A stretch of DNA of 61,732 bases from a virus. The stretch lies in IMG/VR virus record IMGVR_UViG_3300030329_003372, positions 1-61,732 of that record, one strand, 5' to 3'. The notes under the pieces were generated by a model. The model was not told where the DNA came from. It searched no databases and worked only from the letters and a program-made list of their open reading frames with translations. Shown here piece after piece: positions 1 to 10,783 of this stretch (positions within the stretch are counted from its first letter, which is position 1; each line of letters opens with the position of its first letter). Both the position numbers and the translations under genes were made by a program.

Positions 1-1
1 A

Positions 2-3000
2 TCATTTTCTGTTGGTGAAGTAATCTACAAAGCAGATGGGTCAAAAATTGGAACAATTACTGCTGTAGGTTCAACTTCTATTACAATTGGTGGTGGGACT
101 TTAGTTGCAGTAGCAGACCATGATGTAGTCTTCAAAGGTAATCGTGTGTATGCAGCGGGTAAAGGTGCATGGCATCCGAAACTCGGCTTCTCTCCTTACG
201 GTGCGGCGTCTTCATGCCTGAATGTCTTGAGTCATCTCCCGTCTGCATATCCAATGTTGAACAGTCCTGAAGCATCACCGATTTCTGATGGTCATGAATC
301 GAGTTATTTGACAGGTTTTGGTTCTGCCTTACTACACGCACCATATCATTGGAATGTATTCCGTCCATTAGCAAATTATTTTTCAAGTGCCGCCGAAGGT
401 ATTTATTGTCAAACACAACATAATGATTACCACTACAATAACTACGCAATTGGCAACCAACACAATACATACACACCTGAACACTACGACATTACCAACT
501 TTGATTTGCCGTCAAAGATGTATCATCCACAGGGATTGTATAGCCGTGCTATGTTGGTGGTATCGTATGAAAGCGAGTTACCATTGATTGCCAAGCGTGA
601 CCGCGATGGTATCACATCTACAGGCGATTGGCTTGCTGTAGTCAGCAAAACAACGGCAGGTGTGGCTGCGGCTACGGCTATCACGTTCGCGGGAACAACA
701 CAATGGGACGAGCGAATCCACGACCCAAGCCGATACACCGCACCCGCTACAGCAGGGCCGAATGTTGAGGCTTTGATTGCAACAGGAACAGCACTACCAA
801 CTATCGCTGATATGAACGATGCCGATGCAAGTCCATTCAATGCAACGTATGGTCTTCATTCAGCAGTGACAGCCGATACTGCGTTGTTCAACGCCGAGCC
901 ATGTTTGAACCACATAGGTGACTTGTTCTTTGATTACGATAAGAGTCCCGGTTCAGGGCATTTGGAAACTTTCAGTGGAAGAACAGGAAGCGTAGAACGA
1001 AACCTTGCTCTCGGTTGGGAACAGCGCACAAGCGGTGCAGGTCTTGGGGATAGATACGGTGCATCTGATGACAATAACGCATATTGGATTGGTGATGTGA
1101 ACGGCTATGATACCTACAAGAATAACCCTGCCAAGAATTTCAGCGTCGAACACGTAGTTTGGAAGCGCATGGATGGTGGAAACCTCACTCTACCTGCATC
1201 CAACGCACGTGGTCTTGGTGCTGTGCCGTGGACAACGAGAGTGTTGAGTAACACACCGTATGTCATGGGTGAAGAGTTACTCGGTAACTGTCGCTTCTCC
1301 TTTGAAACAACCAACAGTGCGATGTTCCCTGTGATTCAAGCACAAGAATTGTCCCATCCACAACTCGCTGCTCGTCACCCTGATGAACTACGAAATGTGA
1401 TGATGATTCCAAACGAAGACATTCAGTTTGAAGAGATAGAGGTTCAAGATGATACAGGTCAATTCCATATTGTGGAAGGTGGCTCTCCATTTGGAACCAT
1501 TATTCGGGGCTTTAGAACAATAAGTGACCGAGGAACGGAAGGTTTGGCCCCTGCTGTCGCAAACAGTGGAATCTCACCAAACCTCAAAGTTCAGTTGCCA
1601 AATCCAGACAGCATACCGGGGAACATCATTGTTCGTTCAGGATTTGACCCCATCCAAGCCTATCAGACAGAAACAATCGGTGGCGGTGGTATGCTTCATC
1701 CCGGTATGGATGCGAGTGTCAAGCATTTGTTTAACAACAGCGTATTGAGTCCTCGTCTTGGGCCATCATATGACAATCTCAATTGGGAACACATCAGTCA
1801 AGAGGCTTCAGGGGTCGCTTTCCCTGATGTAAAGCACAGTGGTTGGGAAACAGCAACAAACAACAAACCCCTACAGACTTCATACGAATTACACGACCGC
1901 ACACTATTCTTCCACGTTACCAAGTCCGGTAGCACACATACACACCGTCATCCAACCACCTATACACACGCGGCAGGTGTAGTGAACAACAATCTCACTG
2001 CTGCTTCATATAGTGGAACAACTCTAACTGTAAATACAGCAATTAACGCGACACTATTCGGAACAGGATTTGGAGAGTCGGAAGTCAAGGATGGTCGTAG
2101 ATTCCTCCGTCTGTATGACGCTACTACAGGGCGCGGTGGTGTAGCGTCGTATACAAGCATCAGTGGTTCAGAATTTAGAGGCTGTGTCGGTGACCCTGAA
2201 TTCGATACTCTTGTCGCAGGGACGATTACAGCACTCAAGGTTGTTCCATCCTACTACATCCCCGCAGGTAGCAGTAGATTCTATGTAGCACGTAGACTAC
2301 GTGACCATAGCGAAGTGAGTGGGTCAAGTCCTGATATGGCACACACGCAATACTTCGACGGCGTGGCTGATTTCACTGTTGGAAGTGCTTCATACAATAA
2401 TGACCCAACAATCACACACGCATCCTCAACAGCAATTAGAGTAGGTATGCTTGTATCAGATGGTGGTGGCGGAAGTGGAATACCCGCAGGTGCATATGTA
2501 GCCTCTATTACAAACAACACAGAATTTGAATTATCGGTGGTTACAACGGGTGGGGCGAAAAGCAGCAGAACTCTAACCTTCCAAACACCCGCGTATGAGA
2601 TTTACAAGAAACCCAAACTCACACCGATGCCAATTCCGCGTATGGGTCATCACTACATCACACCAACGATGGCTATGCTACCGGGTCATTGGGCGCACCC
2701 TGCGTATCAGGCCGTGTATGACCTACATCGCGCTTGTCGCTCGTCTACATCACCTGTGTTGGAAAGACAGTTGATGGATGCACAGGGTAAGACGACACTC
2801 AAGGCAGCCGTAGCGTCGAGCGTCACCGACCAATTCGCTTCACATGACCCACCCATGCAATTCAGTTCACTTACAGCCACACCATCAGGTCCGAGCGACA
2901 TACATGGTGGGGCATTCACGCTGATGTTTGAATCAAAGGTCCGACACGATGGCTATGGAATTTTAGCATCGAAGGGCGAAGCGGGTGTCATCAACAGCAA

Positions 3001-6000
3001 GGGTGGACACACCGTTGTTTTGGAAGCGGCAGCAAATTACACACTTGACCAACACTTCCCTGACCCATCTGAAGTAGGTGCGTATCAAATTGTCATCCAA
3101 CCCAATCTACACAGTTCACAACTGACAGGATTCCATGCAAATGGTGGCGCTACTGCTCTACCTGATGGGTCCGTCGAAGAACTCACCAATCAACAGGTTG
3201 CTTTAGTCATAGGATTGAAGCAAGCAGATGAGCATCGTGGTGCGGTAGCACTTGTTTTGGCCGAAGCAACGATGGCTGATGTGCGCGGCTGTGAGATATT
3301 CATCAACGAATTGATGATTGACCTTGACCCCGACCACGGTTCACAGTTCACCAACATACCACCTCTTCTCACCTACAACGCATTGGGTGTGCAAGGCACA
3401 GAATCACCTGCGTTTACACGTGCCAATTCTTTCCCGTATCATCCCGGTATGTTTGCTAATGCTACACCCGGTTTCACAACAAACATCCCGTGGTGGACGA
3501 TAATCCACAGCGACCCTACACACGCTAATGCTGTTGGATTTAGGCATCTTTCGGTGTATCGCTTTGATGATTACTATGAATTCTGTCGTGCCAACTTTGG
3601 TTCTATATCATCACAATTGACACTTGCGGGCTATCCAAGCATCTATCCTGATATTTACTCACCCATCTTAGAGAATACAAGTCTGAATCCAAGTGCAATT
3701 GTCAAAGAAGTAGACACCAACGGAAAGGCTTCGTGGGCTATTGATTCAAACTACACAGGTATTCGTGTTGATGATGCTCGCGCCTTTATGGAAGAGCCGT
3801 ATTTCGGGCAGGTGTTAGAATATACTGACAACAATGGTGTAAGACGAACAAAAACGTATACCTTCCGTTCGGGTGTGCAAGATGGCGTAAAGAACACACC
3901 AAGTGCATTCTCTATTGAATTGGTCACAGCGATGGATAAGGACGACCCCTTCTACGCGAACTTAGAAGCCGGTATGACCATTCGATTGTCACGTGCATAT
4001 GATTTCAAACCCGCAGGTTCGATTTTCACCGACGCTGATACAAGCATTATAACGCGCACTTTACCACAGACACTACAGGGTAGTCGAGATACAAACTCTC
4101 TCCACATGGCTGATGCCTTCCTATCACTTTGGCATCCTAACCTCGGTCGTTCACACACATTCTACAGCGATAGCAGCAGAACTTGGGGAACGCCCACAAG
4201 TGACCGAGCGGTTGATGCTAAACCATACAACATGATGCCCGAACACTTTGAAACAATTCATTATCACGATGCAACATACTACGCGAGCATGGGACCATTC
4301 GGATTCCATATCCAAACACCCGTGCCTTCATATCACGTAGAGGGTGATGCTTTGGTTTCAGGTGTTACAACAGCAGGGCATATACACACTATTACCCATA
4401 ATACGTTGAGTAGTGCCATAGCGGTTGGAACTTTCGTAACGATTAATGGCAAGGCTATAGGAACTGTATACGCCTCTACAACAGGTCAGATACAAATTGC
4501 ACAGCAAAACATCCCAACAATCAAGGTTGGTGATGCAATCTATATTCAGGGTGATGGAAGTGTTGGAGAGGCAAACGTCATTGATGGTATCACGGGTTTG
4601 ACACATCAGGGTGGACAGTTCGATGGTAGCGATGCACAATCAAAAACCATGCTCAACAAGTTTTGGCCTTCGGGTAGTCGCGGTGGCCCTCTTGTTAGCC
4701 GATTAGATGGTTACGCATACGTTTCAACAGCGTGGACATACCCACGACAATACGATTATGATACACCTGTTTGGTCTGACCAAGACGATGATAATTCATA
4801 CGCTGTTTCAAGTGGAATAACAAAGGGAAATTATGCTGTAAGTAGCACAAGACCACGACCTTTCGGTTATCGTTACGGTCTACGCCAACCATTCAATCGC
4901 CCTCAATGGTCGTTACATGGAGGACGAGGCTATATCGAAGCAAATGAAGGCGGTAGCAGTGGCACGACATTCCTACGAGGTTACAAACATGGGCCACTTG
5001 TTCAAGAAGAAACACAAACTTGGACATACACAGGTGGGTCAGGACTTTCAAACGCTACATATCCAAGCACCTACGTTGGAATCATGGAAAGAAAGACCAA
5101 CTTCAGTGGTATGCTTGCGGGTGATAAATCAGAATGGCAGGTAAGATACAGTGAGGGCCGACGCATGACACGGCCTTTCGGTTGCCCGATTCGCACACTA
5201 CGTAATACGAATAACGTGCCACGTGATTGGTGGGGTGACGGCGAAGGGAAGAATCTCTCAACCATAGACCAAATCGCAGGTTACTACATTGTAGATTGGT
5301 GGGGTAACACACGTGGTGAAGATGTTAGACGATACCCTGTTCGTGGGTTTGGTATCAGGCCCGCGTGGGACTGTGGAAATGCCTACGAATACGACCGAAC
5401 CAATGGTCGAACACCATTTGAGAGAATCTTGAACGACGAGAAACCAATTTTCAACACAAAGAATGTGGTGGCTTGGAATGGCACTACAGTCAGCGTTACA
5501 AGTAACTACACACTACCTCGTTTCGGCGGCACGATGAACGATGATAATAACAACAACACCGATAAGTTGGTTGATGTATTTGCTCCGACACACTCGATGC
5601 GTATCGGTGACATGGGTAACGGTCGTGGTGTGAGATACCCAACACAGTTCAATGAAGATGTGCTTACAGCGCTCGATGAACCTACACACGTGACAGGTCT
5701 TGTGCTGTCAAGCAACACAGCGGAACCACCTGTATCAGACGGACTCATCAGACCACGAAACGATGTTCTCCAAGCAGATGAGATTAAGCGTGGTATCAGC
5801 AACAAGTTGGATATTGCAGAAGATGGTTTGTTGAAGCCCGAAGCAGTTGTCAGCGACCGAATAGAAACCATTTCAGGCACATCACCACACAAGGACCCAA
5901 TCAGCCGTTCATCGCCACGTATCGGTATAGACGCCGAGAACGACCAAGCCACCGAAGCGAGTCTTGTTGCTATCAATACCGAAGCACACAGCCTACACAC

Positions 6001-7576
6001 AGACCGTAACGTGGGACAACGCATCGTATTGGAGGGTGGTATGGTATCAGGCTCGCAGACACTCGCGCACTATGACCTGACAGCACTCACCTTTGCAGGT
6101 CAGCCACAGGGTGGCGTTATGCGCTTCAGCCACACCAATCCGTTCACCGTCTTGGGCGGCACGTATGTGTTGGAAGCACGAAACTATCTGAAGTATGTAG
6201 ATGATACAGGTTGGACAGCAATCCCAACATCAGGTATGTGTCTTTGGTTGAAGGCTGATAATCTGACACTTGCTGACGGTGCGGCTGTAACACAATGGAA
6301 TGATTTATCGGGCAACTCAAGAAATTTCACTCAAGGAACCACAAGTAAACAACCCGCGTATGTAGCAAGCGAGGCCGGTTTCAACAATATGCCTGTAGTG
6401 AGAGGTGATGGAGGCGACAAATTAGAACTCGCCTTTGATGCTGGTTTAAATACAAATCAATTTACTACATTTGTTGTTGGTGCTGTGAATACTGATACTG
6501 ATGCTTATGAGGCCATCATAGAAAGCCGATACACATACGGTAGTGGTGCGATAAGACGCGGTTTCAACATCTATGCCGATATGAGAAATACCGGCGGTAA
6601 CAACAATTGGGAATTTTGGGCGGGTGTAGATAGTGCATGGAATTCTCTAAGCGCAGGTTCAAATTCAGCAAATCCAAGCGGTGCAGCATCGTTAATTACA
6701 ATTCAAATTAGCGGCGGTGATGGTGCCGGTGCTTCAGCAACACAATTATTACGTGTTGATGGAACACAGATTGGAACTGCTACTATTGCTTATCACAAAG
6801 CAGATACAGGTGGTTACAATGTTGGTGCGGTTGAAACATCATCATATATGTTGAATGGCGAAATAGCAGAAATCATTCAATACAACCGCGCTCTAAGCAC
6901 AGAAGAAATCAAACAAGTGGAAGCCTACCTTGCTACGAAGTATGGTATCAGCGGAACAGCCGGGTTCAAGACAAGCAATCCGTATGAAACAGCAACGTTC
7001 CCTGCTGTTTTGGGACAAACGAACTTCGCAGACAAGAGCATGAAATTCCTTGTGCGGCCCGTGCGTATGCTCGATAAGCAACACGTTGAAATCTTCCGAC
7101 CAAACAATTCACTTCACAGTAGTTCACCACAATACGGTTCGACCGCTTACAGTGCGACGGCAGGTGGTAAGTATGGTGTGTTCGCATACGAGATGCCGAA
7201 CTCACGTGCATCAGCAGTGTATATGCGCGTGGCTAATCCCGACACCAATCCACCTTACGCACCTGTATACAGAATCGTTCCCGGTGTGAGCGATAGTGTG
7301 CCTGTGGGTGTGGGTCCGAAACTACTTGGAGCAGGTATGGCCGACTTCGACAAGACAACAATCGGAACCACAGTCAGTCGTTTGGTCATCAGTGAGAATA
7401 CACTTCAACACCACCGTTCAGATGCCGCGCGACGCAGAACTGTAACCGATGATGATGGTGTGGAAACGCGCACAGACTACAACGTGCAACCAAGATTCAG
7501 TCAATCCCTGCATCCAAAGGGTCACAAAGGAGATGTGTCCTTCAACACATCAGACCACAGTGGTGATGCTTCGTGA
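2..7576 (+). CDS. Giant virion adhesin / tail-fibre protein with LamG-like domain (5' partial)
   Basis: The frame is open from base 2, so the gene starts left of the window; the GTG at 146 is only an internal codon. About 2,520 residues are visible. The sequence is rich in Gly, Ser, Thr, Asn and aromatics, as in phage fibres and adhesins. Around 6,230-6,950 there is a laminin-G/concanavalin-like segment (MCLWLKADNLTLADG, WNDLSGNSRNF, then GEIAEIIQYNRALSTEE), a carbohydrate-binding fold often found in surface adhesins. Short Ig-like stretches ending in ITNNTEFELS are typical of virion proteins. It ends in a GTGA overlap with the hub gene downstream. Likely role: receptor binding or tail structure. 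The virion role is inferred from composition, size and neighbours; the LamG call is moderately secure. Confidence 0.75.
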   Translation, partial: SFSVGEVIYKADGSKIGTITAVGSTSITIGGGTLVAVADHDVVFKGNRVYAAGKGAWHPKLGFSPYGAASSCLNVLSHLPSAYPMLNSPEASPISDGHESSYLTGFGSALLHAPYHWNVFRPLANYFSSAAEGIYCQTQHNDYHYNNYAIGNQHNTYTPEHYDITNFDLPSKMYHPQGLYSRAMLVVSYESELPLIAKRDRDGITSTGDWLAVVSKTTAGVAAATAITFAGTTQWDERIHDPSRYTAPATAGPNVEALIATGTALPTIADMNDADASPFNATYGLHSAVTADTALFNAEPCLNHIGDLFFDYDKSPGSGHLETFSGRTGSVERNLALGWEQRTSGAGLGDRYGASDDNNAYWIGDVNGYDTYKNNPAKNFSVEHVVWKRMDGGNLTLPASNARGLGAVPWTTRVLSNTPYVMGEELLGNCRFSFETTNSAMFPVIQAQELSHPQLAARHPDELRNVMMIPNEDIQFEEIEVQDDTGQFHIVEGGSPFGTIIRGFRTISDRGTEGLAPAVANSGISPNLKVQLPNPDSIPGNIIVRSGFDPIQAYQTETIGGGGMLHPGMDASVKHLFNNSVLSPRLGPSYDNLNWEHISQEASGVAFPDVKHSGWETATNNKPLQTSYELHDRTLFFHVTKSGSTHTHRHPTTYTHAAGVVNNNLTAASYSGTTLTVNTAINATLFGTGFGESEVKDGRRFLRLYDATTGRGGVASYTSISGSEFRGCVGDPEFDTLVAGTITALKVVPSYYIPAGSSRFYVARRLRDHSEVSGSSPDMAHTQYFDGVADFTVGSASYNNDPTITHASSTAIRVGMLVSDGGGGSGIPAGAYVASITNNTEFELSVVTTGGAKSSRTLTFQTPAYEIYKKPKLTPMPIPRMGHHYITPTMAMLPGHWAHPAYQAVYDLHRACRSSTSPVLERQLMDAQGKTTLKAAVASSVTDQFASHDPPMQFSSLTATPSGPSDIHGGAFTLMFESKVRHDGYGILASKGEAGVINSKGGHTVVLEAAANYTLDQHFPDPSEVGAYQIVIQPNLHSSQLTGFHANGGATALPDGSVEELTNQQVALVIGLKQADEHRGAVALVLAEATMADVRGCEIFINELMIDLDPDHGSQFTNIPPLLTYNALGVQGTESPAFTRANSFPYHPGMFANATPGFTTNIPWWTIIHSDPTHANAVGFRHLSVYRFDDYYEFCRANFGSISSQLTLAGYPSIYPDIYSPILENTSLNPSAIVKEVDTNGKASWAIDSNYTGIRVDDARAFMEEPYFGQVLEYTDNNGVRRTKTYTFRSGVQDGVKNTPSAFSIELVTAMDKDDPFYANLEAGMTIRLSRAYDFKPAGSIFTDADTSIITRTLPQTLQGSRDTNSLHMADAFLSLWHPNLGRSHTFYSDSSRTWGTPTSDRAVDAKPYNMMPEHFETIHYHDATYYASMGPFGFHIQTPVPSYHVEGDALVSGVTTAGHIHTITHNTLSSAIAVGTFVTINGKAIGTVYASTTGQIQIAQQNIPTIKVGDAIYIQGDGSVGEANVIDGITGLTHQGGQFDGSDAQSKTMLNKFWPSGSRGGPLVSRLDGYAYVSTAWTYPRQYDYDTPVWSDQDDDNSYAVSSGITKGNYAVSSTRPRPFGYRYGLRQPFNRPQWSLHGGRGYIEANEGGSSGTTFLRGYKHGPLVQEETQTWTYTGGSGLSNATYPSTYVGIMERKTNFSGMLAGDKSEWQVRYSEGRRMTRPFGCPIRTLRNTNNVPRDWWGDGEGKNLSTIDQIAGYYIVDWWGNTRGEDVRRYPVRGFGIRPAWDCGNAYEYDRTNGRTPFERILNDEKPIFNTKNVVAWNGTTVSVTSNYTLPRFGGTMNDDNNNNTDKLVDVFAPTHSMRIGDMGNGRGVRYPTQFNEDVLTALDEPTHVTGLVLSSNTAEPPVSDGLIRPRNDVLQADEIKRGISNKLDIAEDGLLKPEAVVSDRIETISGTSPHKDPISRSSPRIGIDAENDQATEASLVAINTEAHSLHTDRNVGQRIVLEGGMVSGSQTLAHYDLTALTFAGQPQGGVMRFSHTNPFTVLGGTYVLEARNYLKYVDDTGWTAIPTSGMCLWLKADNLTLADGAAVTQWNDLSGNSRNFTQGTTSKQPAYVASEAGFNNMPVVRGDGGDKLELAFDAGLNTNQFTTFVVGAVNTDTDAYEAIIESRYTYGSGAIRRGFNIYADMRNTGGNNNWEFWAGVDSAWNSLSAGSNSANPSGAASLITIQISGGDGAGASATQLLRVDGTQIGTATIAYHKADTGGYNVGAVETSSYMLNGEIAEIIQYNRALSTEEIKQVEAYLATKYGISGTAGFKTSNPYETATFPAVLGQTNFADKSMKFLVRPVRMLDKQHVEIFRPNNSLHSSSPQYGSTAYSATAGGKYGVFAYEMPNSRASAVYMRVANPDTNPPYAPVYRIVPGVSDSVPVGVGPKLLGAGMADFDKTTIGTTVSRLVISENTLQHHRSDAARRRTVTDDDGVETRTDYNVQPRFSQSLHPKGHKGDVSFNTSDHSGDAS

Positions 7577-8994
7577 CACTGATAACCGACACAGCCGTAG
7601 GTCGCTTCAGCACAAGTGTGGATGAAGTCATGAGTCACGTGCGTAAGCCTGTGTTCGTGGACAACGCTATCCATCATGCTCGCGTGGAAGTGGCTATGGA
7701 TGGAAAGAACAAAGTGACCATCGAAAAAAGCAACACAACCACCTTCAAAGTAACACCCGAAAGGCGATACAAAATCGTAGAAGGAGAGTCGTCTTTACAG
7801 GTCACCCATAATTTAACGCCGGGTCACAGATATACCGGTAACCCGTTCTATAGCGATGACAAAATTTCATCTTCAAACCAACCTGACCTGTTGTTCAACG
7901 CAGATGCGATTTCAGAACGGTTAGCACCATCCAGCAACGCCAGCAGCACGACAGGAAGGACGTTGTTTCTCCAAAATATGAAGAATCAGCGAATTGCAAA
8001 TGTGGGTTTTTCGGGTGATAAGGTGCATTTTGCTAATCCTATTGATGTAGGTTTAAGAACTACAGACCTTGCTATCAAAATGGGGAAGAGCCTGACGGGA
8101 ACGGGCGTAAGAGTGAACATTGGTTTGCCTTTGTCATCAGGCAACACAGGTAACACACGTAATCATTCAACCCGATATTTGGCTCAAAATTTCAATGAAG
8201 TAAATTTGAAATCAGCACTGAAATTCATTTCAAGACACGACAAAAGAATGATTTTGTTTGACAAGTTTGGCAACTTGTTGTATGTTCCGTTGAGATTCAC
8301 AGAATCGGAACGTGTGATTGACTCATCGTTGCGATTGGGTAATGAAAAAGAGGACCCCATCGAAGACACACCTAATCGAATTCTGATTCAAGGTGGACAA
8401 CGTGCTTTGAACGACCATGCACAGGTCATCGTAGACAATGCTGAACAACAGTCGGGTGATGAAGGGGTGATTGTCGGAGAACCGACAGTTATCACTGATA
8501 TGAGCGTGAGAACGAAGCAGGGCGCGAAGAGAGTAGCGCGTCAAATCCTTCAAGCAAACGCGGCTGCTAAGGGAAGCATCACTTCAACGGGTCACATGAG
8601 GAACACAGACTTGAGGCCCGGTGACACGGTGGTATTCAACGGTGTGCAGACAGCCGTTGTCGAATCAAGACACAAGTTGCCCGAAGGCATATCAGATTTG
8701 GTCTTGATGAACGTTGATACAGGATTAGAGGGTGTTCTAACGGGTATCAGGGAAGGGTCTGTAATCGAGAAGCAGGGCAGCAATCCCGACACGACACAAC
8801 AGAAGCAAACAATCAATCTCGGTTTCTTCGGAAACATCAAAATTAATGTAGCGTTAAATATCAAGGAGCGCGGCGTTGGAACAACTAAGATACTCTTGGG
8901 TGGAACAAAGGGAACCAAAACAAGAGGCAAGATTGGAAAGAACGGTCTACAATTGGGCGCAGCAAAGCGTGGTGTAAACAACATTAGGAAGTGA
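7573..8994 (+). CDS. Baseplate hub / gpD-like tail protein
   Basis: 473 residues from a GTG start that overlaps the previous stop (GTGA). Residues about 270-390 carry the layout typical of phage late-control gpD and T4 gp27-like hubs: a repeated RILIQGG-type strand, a helix of the form AKRVARQILQANAAAKG, then LRPGDTVVFNG followed by a strand pair. The last 60 residues are basic and glycine-rich (GGTKGTKTRGKIGKNG). Its position between the giant fibre and small tail genes supports a hub role in a contractile or siphovirus-like tail. The family call rests on motif layout and context, not on catalytic residues. Confidence 0.6.
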   Translation: MTLITDTAVGRFSTSVDEVMSHVRKPVFVDNAIHHARVEVAMDGKNKVTIEKSNTTTFKVTPERRYKIVEGESSLQVTHNLTPGHRYTGNPFYSDDKISSSNQPDLLFNADAISERLAPSSNASSTTGRTLFLQNMKNQRIANVGFSGDKVHFANPIDVGLRTTDLAIKMGKSLTGTGVRVNIGLPLSSGNTGNTRNHSTRYLAQNFNEVNLKSALKFISRHDKRMILFDKFGNLLYVPLRFTESERVIDSSLRLGNEKEDPIEDTPNRILIQGGQRALNDHAQVIVDNAEQQSGDEGVIVGEPTVITDMSVRTKQGAKRVARQILQANAAAKGSITSTGHMRNTDLRPGDTVVFNGVQTAVVESRHKLPEGISDLVLMNVDTGLEGVLTGIREGSVIEKQGSNPDTTQQKQTINLGFFGNIKINVALNIKERGVGTTKILLGGTKGTKTRGKIGKNGLQLGAAKRGVNNIRK

Positions 8995-8998
8995 ATGA

Positions 8999-9343
8999 AT
9001 GCCGGTATCGAATCATCTACGTAGACTACTTACGAAGACAATTGCAGACAACATCAACGAAGTGACGTTAGGCTTCGACGGAACATCAGCAACACCATCT
9101 GATGGCGCAGCAGGTAGACCTGCTATCACACTCACACCAACGGTCACAATCGTGGATGACGACACTATCTTGATTGAAGCCATTCTCCCCTTCGCTGATT
9201 CATTCGATGAAACTATCAAGGAGGTGTATGTCCAATTTCGTGGGGCGAGTAGTTTTACCCCCATCGGTCGGTTCACAACACGCCCTATCACAAAAACAAC
9301 AACGAATGAATTGGTCATACAAATTGTAATCGAGGTGGCATAA
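8999..9343 (+). CDS. Small tail-associated protein, unknown family
   Basis: 114 residues, starting four bases after the hub stop codon. It has a basic helical N-terminus (NHLRRLLTKTIADNINEV) followed by beta-rich sequence with alternating hydrophobics. It ends in GAGGTGGCATAATGG, where the stop touches the next start and the GAGGTGG can serve as its ribosome binding site. The position between hub and fibre suggests a baseplate or fibre-attachment part. No family recognised. Confidence 0.6.
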   Translation: MPVSNHLRRLLTKTIADNINEVTLGFDGTSATPSDGAAGRPAITLTPTVTIVDDDTILIEAILPFADSFDETIKEVYVQFRGASSFTPIGRFTTRPITKTTTNELVIQIVIEVA

Positions 9344-10512
9344 TGGCAGGTAATCCCCTATCAGGACATACGAACGCGAACGTGAGTCTATCAGGCTCGG
9401 CATCAGCAGCAGACAAACTAATCGACGGGTCGCATATCCTATCGCCGTCGCTCACCAATCTCTACGAGGGTGTTCATGGCAACGGTATTCTGTTGCTACA
9501 AGACACAGCATCGGGTGACAGTAACAGAAGCGTCCCTGAAGATTTACCGGGTGTGATTGAGCAACAAACAAATGCATACACTGTGAGAGTTACCGGCGGT
9601 CACTGTGTGATAGACGGTGTTATCTACACCTTCGCCAATGGTCCGGGTAGTTACGTAGACATAGCCCTCACGAACAGCGCAGGTAAGAAGGGAAGCCCCG
9701 CTACTTTGTCGAGTGGACAGGAAGCACTCATTGTAATGTATGTATCATCAGATGGGAGCGGTGCATCAAAGAACGTGTTTTGGGAGATGGGAACACCCGT
9801 CACCACAGCAAGCAGCACCTATCCTTCGTGTCCTGTATCGTTCCTTAATTTCCCTGATGCTGCTCTCACTGTGAAACAAACAGTTGTTTTGGCTGTGTTG
9901 CGTGTTGTGTATGCTTCGGGTGGTGACTACAACATCAGTGTATCAGAAAGTAATGACAAGAGAGTGTTCCTTCGCCCGTCACCAATTTACTTTACACCCG
10001 TTACTTCGGGTGCGGTCGGAGCGACAGCAGCCGTTGATAGCCACACTGACCTTGATGCTTTACACACAGGCGCAGCACAAGCGGCTGACTTCGGTGCATC
10101 AACTCTTGGCGGTTTGTGGCAATCCTTCGGTGACCAAATCGGTAGCACCACAGCAGGTGACAACGACAAAGACGTTCTTTACTACAGTGCAACCCACGCT
10201 GCACGATTTACAAGGTCAGTCTTTGACCGTGTTCTCACAAGCACGGCTACGTCAATTGACCTAACAGCGGCTGATGCTAACATTCTTGTTTTGAATCCCG
10301 GCGGAACATTCGCTGTTACTACAAGCGGCTGTTTCCCTGCGGGCTACGTCATCGAAATCAAGAACACACATGGAACAAACACAGGCACGTTCGCCCTGAC
10401 CAACTCAACAACATCAGCAATTGGTGATACGGGAGATGCAGACGGCGGATATGCACGATTTGTTTGCACAGTAAGCCACGCGTCAGACCCCACCTTTGTC
10501 AGACTTCAGTGA
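9343..10512 (+). CDS. Tail-fibre-like structural protein
   Basis: 389 residues, Ser/Thr/Gly/Ala-rich and beta-rich. The N-terminus (NPLSGHTNANVSLSGSA) resembles an assembly tag, and the C-terminal third (VLNPGGTFAVTTSGCFPAGY and on) resembles fibre-tip beta domains. It is the last gene of the left plus-strand block. Its 3' end converges on the minus-strand zinc-ribbon gene and the two coding regions overlap by 30 bases. Fibre role is inferred from composition and context. Confidence 0.6.
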   Translation: MAGNPLSGHTNANVSLSGSASAADKLIDGSHILSPSLTNLYEGVHGNGILLLQDTASGDSNRSVPEDLPGVIEQQTNAYTVRVTGGHCVIDGVIYTFANGPGSYVDIALTNSAGKKGSPATLSSGQEALIVMYVSSDGSGASKNVFWEMGTPVTTASSTYPSCPVSFLNFPDAALTVKQTVVLAVLRVVYASGGDYNISVSESNDKRVFLRPSPIYFTPVTSGAVGATAAVDSHTDLDALHTGAAQAADFGASTLGGLWQSFGDQIGSTTAGDNDKDVLYYSATHAARFTRSVFDRVLTSTATSIDLTAADANILVLNPGGTFAVTTSGCFPAGYVIEIKNTHGTNTGTFALTNSTTSAIGDTGDADGGYARFVCTVSHASDPTFVRLQ

Positions 10513-10665
10513 TGAGTCTTGCCAAATGTGGCCGCACTCTTTACAGACCAACAGGCGCAGCCGCTCACGCTCTCCATCGAGGAAGCGAGCAGACAGCCTA
10601 CGCGGTATGTGGTTGTGTGTGCAACGACGGCACTTGACCTTCAACCGCTCAAGCAACCGACCCAT
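10483..10665 (-). CDS. Small zinc-ribbon protein
   Basis: 60 residues from ATG 10665, with two Cys pairs (CRRC and CKEC) about 30 residues apart, a basic linker (RERLRLL) and an acidic/basic tail. I chose 10665 because AGAAGG lies nine bases upstream; an ATG at 10674 touches that site directly and is the alternative. Last gene of the chaperonin operon; its 3' end overlaps the convergent fibre gene. The function of such ribbons is usually nucleic-acid or protein binding; nothing more specific can be said. Confidence 0.6.
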   Translation of the reverse strand: MGRLLERLKVKCRRCTHNHIPRRLSARFLDGERERLRLLVCKECGHIWQDSSLKSDKGGV

Positions 10666-10666
10666 G

Positions 10667-10783
10667 TTATTCATCCTTCTCAAGTGTGAAAAACGAAAAC
10701 GCTGTGTGAACCAACCAAACAACAGTGACGGTGATGAACACACCCGCACACGCTTGGATGATGAAGTCAGTTATTGTCATCAT
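10667..10783 (-). CDS. Mini membrane protein (38 aa)
   Basis: Starts at an ATG that overlaps the chaperonin stop (ATGA). It encodes MMTITDFIIQACAG, a hydrophobic run (VFITVTVVWLV) and an acidic end LEKDE. One predicted transmembrane segment. Tight coupling to the chaperonin upstream and the zinc ribbon downstream supports it as a real gene. Function unknown. Confidence 0.5.
   Translation of the reverse strand: MMTITDFIIQACAGVFITVTVVWLVHTAFSFFTLEKDE

Noticed and set aside
5506-6024. Long minus-strand open frame (172 aa) inside the giant fibre gene
   Set aside because: Lies fully within the plus-strand fibre coding sequence, Ser/Arg/Leu-rich as expected of a shadow frame, with no ribosome binding site or promoter.
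8592-8984. Minus-strand 130-aa open frame in the hub gene
   Set aside because: Antisense shadow of the hub; composition typical of complementary reading.
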